From: Desmodus rotundus
Taxonomy: Eukaryota; Chordata; Mammalia; Chiroptera; Phyllostomidae
Direction: 5' to 3'
Assembly: GCF_022682495.2 (NCBI RefSeq)
Contig: NC_071389.1
Location: 185,489,556-185,553,555, forward strand
Length of the DNA: 64,000 bases
Both the position numbers and the translations under genes were made by a program. This document shows, piece by piece, positions 11,716-23,265 of the stretch. Every line of letters starts with the position of its first letter. Within the stretch, counting starts at the first letter, position 1. The notes under the pieces were generated by a model that did no database searches, had not been told where the DNA came from, and worked only from the letters and a program-made list of their open reading frames with translations.

Positions 11716-12384
11716 ATTTTTTATTTTGTTTAAAACAACTTAGTGTTTTTGAGCAATGAGTAGAATTCCAGCCGGGGAGGAGGAGTGAGTACCAGAAGTC
11801 CTGTGATTATAAAAGACATGACTACTTGAAATTTTTTTAGAATTCTTACAATTCCATTTCCTACTTTCGTGTGTGAGCTATATCCAAAACTTGGTTAACC
11901 AGTCATTAGTGTAATGCACACCTATAAAAAATTATTTGTGGGTCCATAATAGCACGGATCTAAATAATCTTACATTGTAATTACATGGTCAATATGTAAA
12001 CAGTAGCTCTAAAGTATATTAAGACATTATTATCTTAAAATAGATAAATGCTTCTTTTCCAGTTTTGGTCATGCAAGGGTAGTCCCAGATTACAACATGT
12101 GTCTGGGGGAAATAACCCCTCAGCTAATATTGTTACAGAGGGCTCTCCCTACACCTACCAATGCTGAACCTCACTCATGTCTCCGTAGCTCCTTCATCAT
12201 GGACACCAGGCTACCTGTACATTAGCTTCTGTACTCTTGCCAATTTCAAGTAATGAAGCTGTCCCCATTCATTCATTCCATAATTCAATAAAAATTTGGT
12301 GAGTGATTGAGATGTTCCAGGCACTGTTCTAGGTGATAAACAGATCAAGTTTCTTTTTTTTAAACCCTGTTTTTTTTTTAAACA

Positions 12385-12545
12385 ATTCTATTTTTTAAAA
12401 AAGATTTTATCTTTTTATTTTTTAGAGAGAGGGGAAGGGAGGGAGAAAGAGAGGGAGAGAAACATCAATCTGTGAGAGATACATCAATCGGTTGCCTCTC
12501 ACGCACTCCCAGCTGGGGAATTAATCCCAGCTGGGGAATTAATGT
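12385..12545 (-). mobile_element. VES SINE, 3' part, with an 18-bp tandem duplication
   Basis: The A-rich tail, GA-rich tract and 'ggttgcctctcacgcact' part of a reversed VES are present, but the tRNA head is missing. An exact 18-bp direct duplication, cccagctggggaattaat, occurs at 12508-12525 and 12526-12543. Confidence 0.8.
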
Positions 12546-13718
12546 GCGAGTGTGCGTGCATGTGTACAAAAATGAGAGAGAAACTAGTAAGAGCCAGAAT
12601 CAAAGTTCACTGCCTAACAGTTTCCTCTCCTCTTCATCTCCATCTTGGGGTTCTGCCTACTTTCTTTGGGTAAGGTTTCTCAGTGACACACTATGAATTC
12701 TTGATAATCCTCAAGAATCTTTCCTTCTTCCCTCTTCCTTTATCCTCCCACCTTCCCTTCCTTCCCTTTTTTCTGCCCTGACAGGTGAATGGTGTATCTT
12801 CCTTAATTGGTGTGAGTCATTGTCTTCTAGACTGGCTGCTGTTTCCAGCAGAGGCACCCAAAGAAATCCAGTTTTGTTTTGTTTTTTTTCTGATGTCCCT
12901 ATAGTCTCCCTGACTCAAAGCCTGGGGAAGGCTCAGCTCTTTGTGTGGGCCTTTTTTTTGGCCTATTGTGAATTAGGGAAACCTGTCATGTGCAAACAGG
13001 ACCACAGTTGACTATCTAGGTTCACAGGTCTCATTACCAAGTTCTTCTCAGGATCTGATGCTTTCTGGTCCTCAGCCTTAGGGTGTGATGTTCTTTTCTT
13101 CTTTGGACCACATGGAAAAAAGCATCCTATCCACTCTCTCTGTTGGAATCCATACTAGTACCCAAAGTCTTATATCAATAGTTCCAAGCAGCAGGAGTGA
13201 CAAATATTTTAGAGTTCAGAGAAAAGAGAATGGAGCATCATTCAGGTTATAGGGTTTCCTGAACCCCTTCCCCACAAATAAAGCTGATTTTATGATAGGG
13301 CTTCTCTCCTTGGGGTGTAAGGTTCTGTTTCATAAATGTCTCCCTTACTAGACTGTGGATGTTTTTAGGGCAGGAATAAGTAAACTGGTAGCAACTGATA
13401 ATTAATGTTCTTTATGGCCATAAGATGGAAATGGTAGAACTTTGGGAAACACTCGGGGCTGGTGCAGGGAGAAGATGATTGTGAAATCATGACTGAATTC
13501 ATAAGGATGAAAAACCCTGATGTCCAGATCTTCTTGCAGGTCACAACCAGCGACCTTCTTTGTTAGATCAAGTGAGAAGTCACAGTGACTAATTTATGAA
13601 ACAGAGATGGTGTTAGCTTACACATATGGATATATTCTCACCTCTTAAAATACCAAGGGTGAAATATGTGAAAGACCTTTTAAGTTATAAATGATTTGAC
13701 AATAAAAATTGTCACTTA

Positions 13719-13823
<105 letters not shown>

Positions 13824-14002
13824 CTACAAAATATTTTCTAAGAATGGAAGGTGAATCAATTGAAGAATTCGTAACAATGTTTGTTGTTTCCAAAAATCTT
13901 CTATGGCTTAGAAAGAAAAATAATGTAACTATCAGATTAAGAAATAACACACATTCAAGCAATATAATAAAAATGTCCATTTCTAAAAAATACAAAATAA
14001 AG

Positions 14003-14046
14003 TATATATATATATATAAAATGTATGCATCATATATATAATGTAT
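14003..14046. repeat. (TA)n-rich microsatellite
   Basis: Alternating TA runs with interruptions; low complexity. Confidence 0.85.
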
Positions 14047-15397
14047 ATGTAACGGATTAATGTAATGTTAGGGTAATGTAAATTTTCTAAATTACAATTT
14101 TTATTCTCAATAATGACCTTTAAACAGTTAGGAGCATAGCGATTGTATTTTCTGGTTATGTTGCTTGTAAAGTAATATTGTCTAACTTCTAAGGCCAACA
14201 ATAATTCACTTACAAATATAAAAAGTTACCGGTCATGCTAATAATTATCTACCTGAGAGAATATGAGATTGCTAATTACTTATAATTTTATTCAAAGTAG
14301 CACAGATAATTATAGTTTATTGTTTTAAATTAAAATACAGTATTACAGTAATCTTAACTTGGGTTTCTGGTCATTCCTGTTAAGAATTAAGTTTTTCATT
14401 ATCCTAATCATCAGATCATAATTAATATTTTGTTTTCCTTTAAATGAAGCAAAAATCATAAAAGCAACAGCTATAGTAAATCTCTTACAAAGATCCCAAG
14501 CCACGTGGCCTATGTATTAAATTTGAACCATAGACATTTTTTTTTTGGTTATAAGCATTTTGAATAAAATTAACTTGTATAAAAATGGGAGATTTAATAT
14601 AAAGTTCTGGTTTCAAGTTTCTCTTTAAAAAAAATCTCATAATAGTGGGCTGGAATTAATGCCTGACCAAAGTCAGCTGATAGGAAGTGGTGGGTACCCC
14701 CTTTGCATCTGCATGTCTGTTCCAGTTCACCACAAACCCCACCGTTCCCCATCATATCCCATGAAGTTGAGTGTCAGCTACTGTTTTCATGTTGGTTTTG
14801 CTACAATACAAATCAATTTCCCTGTATTTATATCTCTATGTTAAGTAGGGAAAGGAAAAACAGCCTGAGTGGGCCGTGTATTTCAAGCCAAACAACAGTA
14901 CATATTTTTTCTATATGTTTGATAATTAAGTACTCATTGGTGCTCTGATCTGCCTGGCTTCTAAAATCATCTCAGTTTGCTACCTGTGAGTTACTTGCCA
15001 AATATAAATCAAATTAACAATCCTTTAGTAAAAACTTTTGATCATAAATAGCCTCTAACCAATCAGGCCACATTTTTCAATACTAACCTTTGGGCACAGC
15101 ACTGAACCAGGTGCTATAAAAATACATAAAAATTAGTGGGCCTTCAGCAGCCACATCCTAAGTAAGGAGGCAAAGATAGCCACCTGTGAAAAGGGTGAAG
15201 ACAAATTTTATCAAGTCACCTGGAGTATACATTACATATTATGAATAAGTCAAAAAATGGGGAAAAGAACTATTCTTCAAGTGCATCGACAGAACACTCT
15301 TTTATTTAACAAATATTTATTGAGACCTATTTTTGTGGTAGGCACTGTTCTAGGTGCCAGGGATATACTAAGTAAAATGAGCAAAAATCCCTGCTTT

Positions 15398-15747
15398 CTA
15401 AAAAAAGATTTTATTGAAAAACAAAAACAAACTAATCAAACAACTAGAACAGGAACAGAATCATAGAAATAGAGATCACATGGAGGGTTATCAGTGGGGA
15501 GGAGGAGGGGGGAGAATGGGGGGAAATGTACAGAAAATAAGAATAATTTGTAGGTATAAAATAGACAGGGAAAGGTTAAGAATAGGATAGGAAATGGAGA
15601 AGTCAAAGAACTTATATATACAACCCATGGACATGAACTAAGGGGGGCAATGCTGGAAGGGGGGGTGCGGGGCGGAGGGGGACAAGGCAGAGAAAAAAAT
15701 AGGATGACTGTAATAGCATAATCAATAAAATGTACTAAAAAATAAAG
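15398..15747 (+). mobile_element. 5'-truncated L1, 3'UTR only
   Basis: Holds 'aactagaacaggaacagaat', 'agagatcacatggagggtta' and the G-rich tract ending 'gactgtaatagcataatcaa' plus an A-rich tail. The same 3'UTR occurs, reversed, at 53425-53827. The insertion and the adjoining VES share one pair of 12-bp flanking repeats (15386-15397 and 15933-15944, one mismatch). Confidence 0.88.
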
Positions 15748-15926
15748 TATTTTTTAAAAAAAATTTTAGAGAGGGGAAGGGAGGGAGAGAGGGAAACATC
15801 AATGTACAGTTGCTTCTGGAGCACCCCCCACTGGGGAACTGGTCCGCAACTCAGGCATGTGCCCTGACTTGGAATTGAACTGCTTACCCTTTGGTTCTCA
15901 ACCCACTGAGCCACACCAGCTGGGGG
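15748..15926 (-). mobile_element. VES SINE inserted at the L1 A-tail
   Basis: Reversed VES: A-rich end at the left, 'gagaggggaagggagggaga', then 'ctgagccacaccagctgggg' at the right end. It abuts the L1 tail on the left and the L1 flanking repeat on the right. Confidence 0.88.
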
Positions 15927-16176
15927 ATTGGGAATCCTTGCTTTAATGGAGCTTATATTCTAGTGGGGACAGGGAGGCAATAATAAACAAAAAGTAAAAT
16001 ATGCAGTGTGTCAGGTAGTGGTAAGTTCTATGGAGAGAAATTAAGGAGCAAACGAGAGAAGTAATGTTAGGGGGTAATTTGCAATTTTGAATAAGATGTG
16101 TGGGAACTATCATTGGGGAGATAATATTTGAGCAAAGACCTGAAAGAGAAGGAGCAGAGAAATGTATTGTGTAGAT

Positions 16177-16352
16177 CAGGCGTGTCAAACTCATTTTCAC
16201 TGGGGTCCACATCAGCTTCACGGTTGACGTCAAAGGGCCTAACATAATTAATTTTAGGACTGTATAAATGTAACTACTCCTTAACTAGGGGCAAGAAGCT
16301 TGGTGTTGCGGCCGGGTAGAAACAAAGTGGAGGGCCTTGCGTTTGCCACCTG
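16177..16352 (+). mobile_element. hAT-type MITE, type 1
   Basis: Termini CAGGCGTGTCAAAC and GTTTGCCACCTG are inverted relatives, typical of short hAT elements. The interior has 'actgtataaatgtaactact' and 'gggtagaaacaaagtgg'. A second copy in reverse lies at 59370-59586. No transposase is encoded. Confidence 0.85.
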
Positions 16353-16559
16353 TGGTCTAGAACATACTAGTCAAATACAGAGATGATAAACAGAATATCC
16401 AGCTCTATATAGGAAAATTACATTCGAAAAGGATATTGTGGCAACACACACTACCACTATGGTCATGTTTATGAGGCACCTCGTATTTGATGATCATCAG
16501 GCTGAGTCACAGAGGGGATAGACTCTGCATGTGAAGAGTATGCAATCCATGCAACAGAG

Positions 16560-16602
16560 GAGAGCATACACACACACACACATGCATATGTACATACATA
16601 CG
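16560..16602. repeat. (CA)n / CATA-rich microsatellite
   Basis: About six CA units followed by CATA-like units. Confidence 0.8.
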
Positions 16603-16754
16603 TATATGAATAGCATGTATATATAAAAAGAAAATATGTGTAAAATGAGGCTGTACTCAAGTCATTCACACAGTAAATGTTTACACACCAAACACCCACT
16701 AGGTACTGTCTCATTCAGTGGGGATACAATGAATAAGATCAGGACTACTCCTTA

Positions 16755-16961
16755 CAGAGATGTCCAAACTTTTGGTGTCTCTGGGCCACACCGGAAGAAG
16801 AAGAGTTGTCTTGGACCACATATTAAATACACAAACCCTAACGAAAACTGATGAGCAAAAAAAAAAAATGGTTTTAAGTAAATTTGTGATTTTGTGTTGG
16901 GCTGCATTCATAGCCATCTTGGTCCACATGTGGCCCAGGGGCTGCGGGTTAGACACCGCTG
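16755..16961 (+). mobile_element. hAT-type MITE, type 2
   Basis: Starts 'cagagatgtccaaacttttg' and ends 'gggttagacaccgctg', imperfect inverted ends of a short non-coding element. The interior includes 'taaatacacaaaccctaacg'. Open frames across it are accidental. Confidence 0.78.
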
Positions 16962-18080
16962 CCAGTACCTCACAAACTAGTGGGAAATAAACAAGTAAAC
17001 AGGCCATTTCATTAAGTGTATAAATGTTTTGGGGTTTTTTTTTTGAGAGGAGAAATGTAGTATGTTCAGTAGGATTCAAACTTTAACTGAGGCAACCGTT
17101 ATACAAACATATTTTTCTGGAAGTGAAGCAAAACAGATTAATAGCAGAAATGCTCTAGCTGATAATCAGACATTCCCCTAAGACCCACCCTGCAGAGGTG
17201 AGGGAAAGATTGTGTTCTATACCTTTAGAACCCCTAACATTTCTAAAACAACACACATATATTTTTGAAGTATTAGTCATGATATTCAGTAAGAAACAAG
17301 TATGAAAAAATTAAATATCAGCAAAGGTGCTTCATCTTAACTCTTCCCATTGCGCAAATGCAATGTGGCGATGAAGCCTGAGGTCCTGTAACTGCACTGC
17401 TTTCCCACTGCAGGCAGAGTGCTCAGCTCAATGTCAGTGAAGAAGGTTTCTCAGTCACTTGGGGACTAAGACTTGGTCTTTTTCAAAACTAGAGAAACTC
17501 AATCCTTTCTTTAGCTGAATTTTGTAGAGGTGTGTAGCCAATTACATACCTTTAACCAGTCATATTTTTCCAAACAAAACATGGCTTATATTTTCTTGTT
17601 GGCCAGCTATTTAATTTTATAAAACTAAATAGTGTCTATATTGTTTTACTCTTAATTTTTTATCTATTCATAGGTCTGATGGGGTTGTTTTTGTGCTTGA
17701 GGATCACAGAAGAATCAGGTTTCAGTGGACAACAGCAAACTTCATTCATGCCTGATTTGTTAGGGCAGGGAAACTTCCTGATATACTTCTCCCCAAAAGT
17801 TTTAGTATGAAAGCATAACTTCCAAAAAAGTGAACATTTTTTATCCATTAAATACAAATCAGTAGAAATGGATTAATTTTTACAAGGCTATTTTTTACTG
17901 ACTTCTGAAAAAAAATGAAAGCATAACATTCAACTTTAACTCAATGATGACTGTTCTGCCAGCATCTAAACACAACGCATCACAGTATTTTAATTAACAC
18001 TAACCTTAAAGATTCCTTAGCATTTATCTGTTAACCCATTCTCAGCATCCTTTTTTCTTTTGCAAAAAACATAATATTAC

Positions 18081-18365
<285 letters not shown>

Positions 18366-19109
18366 TTAAGTAAAACATAATATATTTACTAAGATTGCAC
18401 TATGTCTGCCAATAAAAGCAGAGAAAACCTAGTAACTTACTTTACTAATATAAAATGTATTACACTGTGAATTTATAAACCCTTAATGTTACATAATTAA
18501 CTACTAGGCATGCTTAATCTTGAAGGATTAAGGAATGCACACACTCACTGGAGTCTTGAGTGTTACAGAGCTGTGGCTTCACCAGGTTTTTATTTTTCTT
18601 TCTTCTTTTTCCATTTTTGACCAATGGCACGAGCTCTTCATTAGAGAGATACAGGGCAAGGAGCTCATAAAACTGATCTATTTATCTGCCAGCCATTCTT
18701 GTTGGGGAAAAAAAAATGCTTGAGTAACAATGAAAACCTGAAAACCATAGAAATGTCCATCACCTGGAGAATTGTTAAATGAATTATGGCATAGCGTTAC
18801 TATGGAATATTAAGCAGTTATTACGAAGAATGAGGTTTATAGCATGAAAGTATAACATTAAATAGGAAAAACAAAACAAAAACTCAACAAGTTGAGAACA
18901 ATTTGCATACTATCATCCTAGTTATGTAAAAACAAATTCTCAAACTACACACAAATATATGTAAAAAAGTAGAAAGGAAGGTCTGAAAGGAAAAACTTCA
19001 AACTACTAAACTTTGGGAAGTAGGATTGTAATAAAAGAGGATGTTTGCTTTTTATTCTTTATATTTCCAAAATTTTTAATGTACATATGCAATTTTTAAA
19101 ATTAATTGG

Positions 19110-19320
19110 AGACAGTAAAATTTTTGAGATATAACTGACATACTACAAAATTCAGTCTTTTTAAAAAAGTGTACAGTTCAGTGTTTTCTTAGCGCAGTCA
19201 CAAAGTTGTACAACCATCACTATTATTGCAGAGCAGTTCATCACTTCAAAAAGAAACCCATACAGTTAACAGTCACTCCTTATCCCCTGTAATATCCCCT
19301 CCACCCCAGTAATCTTTTAA
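19110..19320 (-). repeat. Old L1 3'UTR fragment
   Basis: 'gagatataactgacatacta', 'gtgtacagttcagtgttttc' and 'caaagttgtacaaccatcac' are the reverse of a well-known old mammalian L1 3'UTR segment. Confidence 0.8.
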
Positions 19321-19406
19321 AATAAAATACTGAAGAATGATAAGGGAATAAGTTGAAACATCCAGAATGTTGTTTCTAGATTTTTTAAATTAAAATTCAA
19401 GAATTT

Positions 19407-19557
19407 GGAAGGGTTTTCAGGAAAAACTATAAAGGACACATGAACAAAACCAAGGGGGGGGGCGGGTGGAATCAGGGGGGCGAGGTGGGGATGGCTGGGG
19501 TTGGAGGGGGGGGTAAATGCAGGCAACTGTACTTGAACAACAAAACAAAAAAAATAC
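19407..19557 (+). mobile_element. Short 5'-truncated L1 with target-site duplication
   Basis: A G-rich 3'UTR stub ends 'caactgtacttgaacaacaa' plus an A-rich tail. The 13-bp sequence aattcaagaattt flanks it at 19394-19406 and 19558-19570 exactly, so this is one retrotransposition event. Confidence 0.9.
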
Positions 19558-20289
19558 AATTCAAGAATTTAATTTCTCTCCTTTGACTATAAATAACTGG
19601 GAACAGTGTGCCCAATTGTACATAATAGCCCGATGCTTATGACAAAATGACAGAAATAAAACCCCATCAGCCTCAAATACCTTTAGTAACAAGCTGTTCT
19701 CCTGTCTACCCTTTAAATATTAGCTCAAGACACTCTGGACAGTGAGGAGATAGGAGTAGGGTGTGGAAGGTGATCAGGGAAAAGGGGTTCGACTAGAACG
19801 GGGGAATGATGGATGGGGTAGGGACAGAGTAGGGTTGGGGTGGGGCGAGAGAGCTAGAAGACTATGAGTGATGGAGACAAGGGTATTTTCCATGGACCAT
19901 CTACCTTTAACCTTCATTAAATAAGTAGGGTAGAAGGAATTGTCCCCGTGCTCAAGGAACTTGCCATCTAGTACTTCAAGCCTTTGTAGTCCTAGGTGTA
20001 GCCTGTGGACCAACAGCACTGGCTCGTATTGTCTGGGCGCTTATGAGAAACGCAGAACATCAGACTCCTCCTGAATCCAAACTGCCTTTAACAAAATCCC
20101 CAAATGACTCGTGTGCACTTTAAAGTTCGAGAAGCACTGCTTTCGTTCACTTCCCAAGGAGAGCAGTTCAGATAAGCCCAAGTCCTGGTTCATAGTCTCA
20201 AACCAACGAGGGCAGGGGCGGGGCCAGGAAAGGGGCGGACCCCAGAAGCCTAAAGCTCAAGATCCACACCATCCACCCTCCCGAAACGG

Positions 20290-20530
20290 CTTTCCCCTTC
20301 AGCACTTTTGGTTAGGATCTGTGTGGCTATTCGTTCTCTTTTCCGGCAGAAGCCACCTCTATGGCTCACGAAATTCGACCTGCTCCGCTCTGCTCCGCTC
20401 TGGGCCGAGAAGCTGACTCTGGCTGCCAAGGTTACGGAACCGCGGAGTCGAAAGAACCGCCAGAAGCTCGGGAGCCGACTCCTTCCCCAGCCGGTAACCC
20501 CGCCCCCACCTGATCCTCGGGGGGCGGAGG
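20290..20530 (-). pseudogene. DEPDC4: DEPDC4 first coding exon region, frameshifted
   Basis: The minus strand reads ELLAVLSTPRFRNLGSQ in one frame (about 20420-20475) and SHRGGFCRKRER in another (about 20335-20370). As I recall mammalian DEPDC4, its N-terminus has both segments ('AVLLTPRFRRL' and 'GFCRKR') in one frame. Between them lies an exact 10-bp tandem duplication, tgctccgctc at 20381-20390 and 20391-20400. Ten extra bases shift the frame and lead to a stop soon after. Without one copy the two segments would read continuously. The two methionines I expect near the start also seem to be replaced (the second by Leu in ELLAVL). I cannot place the exon edges exactly. Confidence 0.55.
20381..20400. 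repeat. DEPDC4: 10-bp exact tandem duplication in DEPDC4 coding DNA
   Basis: Two adjacent copies of tgctccgctc. Length ten is not a multiple of three, so it shifts any reading frame that crosses it. Confidence 0.97.
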
Positions 20531-20566
20531 CCAAGGAAGTTCCAGCCCCGCCCCTGCCGGAACAGC

Positions 20567-20582
20567 AGGAAGTGACGTAATG
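20567..20582 (+). promoter_or_regulatory. Composite ETS/CRE-type site
   Basis: 'caggaagtgacgtaat' joins an ETS core (GGAAGT) to a CRE/ATF core (TGACGTAA). This arrangement is common in CpG-island promoters of housekeeping genes. It lies between the DEPDC4 exon region and the likely SCYL2 start. Use in vivo is inferred. Confidence 0.65.
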
Positions 20583-20649
20583 CCCTGGCCGGCCGGTCTT
20601 TCGGTCTTTTTCCTTCTCCCTTACTCTTCTTCCCCAATCCCTCCCCTCC

Positions 20650-20824
20650 CCTCCCCCTTCCCTCCTTCTGCTCCAGCCTGTGAGGGCGCGCGGGTGGATA
20701 AGGCTATGGAGTAAGCCACAGCTTCCGCTGGACGCTGAAGCTGAGCTGGAGCGAGCGCGAGGCGTTTGGCGGGGCGGGGGAAACGAGCCTCAGCACCGCC
20801 CTTCTCCAGAGAAGAAGGGAAGAG
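20650..20824 (+). other. SCYL2: SCYL2 exon 1, 5'UTR (3' end placed, start uncertain)
   Basis: The sequence 'gaagggaagag' followed by GTGAGT at 20825-20830 is a strong donor inside the CpG island, at the right distance and on the right strand for a non-coding first exon of SCYL2. The next SCYL2 exon begins with untranslated bases, which requires such an upstream exon. The transcription start is a guess. Confidence 0.55.
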
Positions 20825-22199
20825 GTGAGTGACCGCCCCCGGGCACCGAGTGACCTCTCCGGCCGCGCACCTGCCGGGGCTGCCGAGGCCGGCGAGGAAG
20901 GAATGGGGAAGGACCCGCGCCGGGGCTAGGCCTCCCAAGACCCCGAGTGCTGGCGACTGTTGCTAGGTGACGGCCCCTCGGGCTGAGGGCCGGTCTGGCA
21001 GGGCAGTGGGCGCCCGCGTGAAGCCGAGCTCGGGGAGCGGTTCCGAGAGGCCCGAGTCCCCAGAAGAGGCCTTGAAGTGACGGGAGACCCAGAGCTGGAG
21101 CCGTCTGCTGCAGGAAGAGCTCCCCAGTCCGACCCGGGAGCTCGGGTTTCCGTTGGGGAGCTCTTGGTTCCCTTTTGGGAAATTGGACACTCCTCCGGGA
21201 CTGGGTGAGACAGCTCCCCGCACTTCTGAGAGGTCGACGTCAGATAACCTGCGTTACCGCGCGGCGTCCTTTTCTGATAGTAGGTAGGGACGGAAGGTTA
21301 TTGTGTTCGAGGTGGGTGGGGCAGGTGTTTTGTTAAGACTAAAAACCCCTGCGGAGCCTTCCGCACTCGTGTTTTTCTAAGCGGAAGAGAAAGGATGCAG
21401 GAAGGTTTAGACCCATAAAGCTTGCAAAAACTTCTGGGGATCCAACTGATTTCATACCTGTGATTAGTAATTAAGGAAACCAATATGGTGAAGTCAGTCC
21501 CTTCAACTCTTTATGAGTCTCCCCACTCAAGCGACTTAAAGGAGCTATATCAGTAGTGACTTAGGAGTTGTAAATTGCAAGCTAGTTTTTTGTACGTTGC
21601 AAGCTGTTTTTTTGTAGATCAAATTCAAGAATTATCTGTATGATGATTTGTTTTACAAATTGGATTCTATGAATAAGAAGTTTTGTAAGAGGCATTCACA
21701 TGCTCTCCATTCTGGAAAATTAACACAGTTTTACAGCCCGTCGCTGTAAAACTGTCATGGTCTGGTGCTTGAAGCTACCTTTGGAAATTTACAGCCTCTT
21801 TTTGTTTGGCTTCCTGTCTTATTCTTTAGTATAAATATTAATTTTGAAAAGGCTTAAACATGATTTATCACCTAGGGTTGGTAGAATTCGTATCAATATT
21901 AAACTGTACTCATAAAAGACATTTTCAGGGGATTGTGTAAAAAGAAAAAAATCGTAATGGAAGTTAAGGATCTTCATTCTGTTCAGATCCACTCTACAGA
22001 TGCAGAATCTTATTCTTTTGTCTGTAAGATCCACAAACGACCAATGAAAGAAATACAGGCATATTGTACTTTCATACAGCGGAATCTTTCTGTACAAATC
22101 GACCCTATAATTGGGAATAACTACTCATGCTCACATGATTTATTCCCCAAGAAAAGTAGGCCCTCTTACTGTGTTTAAGTGACATCATCTGTCACTAGC

Positions 22200-22880
22200 T
22201 TCATCATCTGTCCTTTTCTATAGAAGTGTGACAGCTTCCTCTCTCTTGTGCCTCATTATCTAGTTCTCATTAAGTCCTGTTGATTTTGCCTCTTGAATAT
22301 CTTGTCTCTCTTCATCTTCGCCACTTGTAATCCAATTCCAGCCACCATCATCTCTCATCTGAAGTGTCACTAGCCTCCCAATTATGGTCTACCTGCATTA
22401 CTGTGACCCCCATCCCCCAGGTTTCCACACCAGACTGAGTGACATTTTAAAAATGCAGATCTGATCATGTTATCTCCATATTTAAAACCTGTCAGTAGCT
22501 TTCATTGTTTTTAAGAGAAACTGAAATCCTTAACAGCCTGTTTGGCTCCCCTGACTGCCTTTGCAACCTCATCTCCACCGTGCTTTCTGGCATTCCTTTC
22601 TCCCCTAATCACTCTGTTGTGCTTTAGGTACCTGGCTTTTGGTTATGAAGCTTTCTCTGCCTGGTAAGGCATTTCCTTTCCTTTTCATCTAGTTAATGCC
22701 TACTCATCATTCAGCTCACTTCGGGAAGACTTTCCTGATTAGCATGGATTCCCCAAGTTATATGTTCTCTTAACACCATTACAGAGTTGCCATATTTATT
22801 AATGCTTAACAATTTAATGAGATGTTCTTCATCTTCTAGTACTGTGTAAGTGCTTAATAAATGTTTGTTAAGTGAATTCA
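22200..22880 (+). repeat. LINE-2-like relic
   Basis: 'cttcgggaagactttcctga' and 'gtaagtgcttaataaatgtt' are in the order of an L2 3' end. It is strongly diverged. Confidence 0.6.
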
Positions 22881-23084
22881 TTGAATGCTTACTAAATATA
22901 CTAAACAGTTTATATGCCTCATCACCTTTAATCCTCATAGGAATCACTTGAGAAATGGGTGGCATTTCCCCCTTTTGAAAGGTTGGAAATAGTGTTGGTG
23001 TGGTATTAAGTATTAGAACTGGCATTTGAACCCAGGGTTCCTTGCCAATGAACATTTTGTATTTAATCACATAACATTTAATTC

Positions 23085-23265
23085 TCACACTGTGCATCAG
23101 AATCACCTGGGGCAGCTGCTCAAATACAAATGCCCTGACTGCACCTTTATAGTCTGGATTCTGATTCCAAAGGTTTGTGATGGTACATAAGCATCTATAT
23201 GTTTTAACAAGGTATTCAGTCATTAGATGTCATTAGGTGCACTGGAGTTTGAAAACCATTGTCTT
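23085..23265 (-). repeat. MER5/MER20-like hAT relic
   Basis: 'gcatcagaatcacctggggc' and 'tctggattctgattccaaag', ending in 'gtttgaaaaccattgt', are landmarks of old mammalian Charlie-type MITEs. The orientation is uncertain. Confidence 0.6.

Larger units (their letters stand above)
15290..16140 (+). repeat. Ancient interspersed repeat, split by L1 and VES insertions
   Basis: 'tgtggtaggcactgttctag', 'aatccctgcttt' and, after the insertions, 'ggagcttatattctagtggg' and 'taagttctatggagagaaat' form one old repeat unit. A diverged relative lies at 44440-45070. The family (L2/CR1-like or similar) is not certain. Confidence 0.5.
20200..21260. promoter_or_regulatory. CpG island, shared DEPDC4/SCYL2 promoter
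   Basis: About 1 kb of CpG-dense, GC-rich DNA in an otherwise AT-rich window. It includes GC boxes ('ggggcggggcc' near 20215, 'ccccgccccc' near 20498, 'ccccgcccct' near 20547) and the ETS/CRE site at 20567-20582. The DEPDC4 first-exon reading lies to its left on the minus strand, and a good splice donor for SCYL2 exon 1 lies at 20825 on the plus strand, so transcription diverges from here. Transcription starts are not resolved. Confidence 0.85.

Noticed and set aside
20359..20938. Long open frames in the CpG island on both strands
   Set aside because: Open only because of high GC. Just the ELLAVLSTPRFRNL and GGFCRKRER parts match anything, and those are given to DEPDC4.
22711..23223. 170-codon open frame on the minus strand
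   Set aside because: It crosses L2-, MIR- and MER5/MER20-like repeat sequence, shows no known domain, and has no gene-like flanks or splice context.
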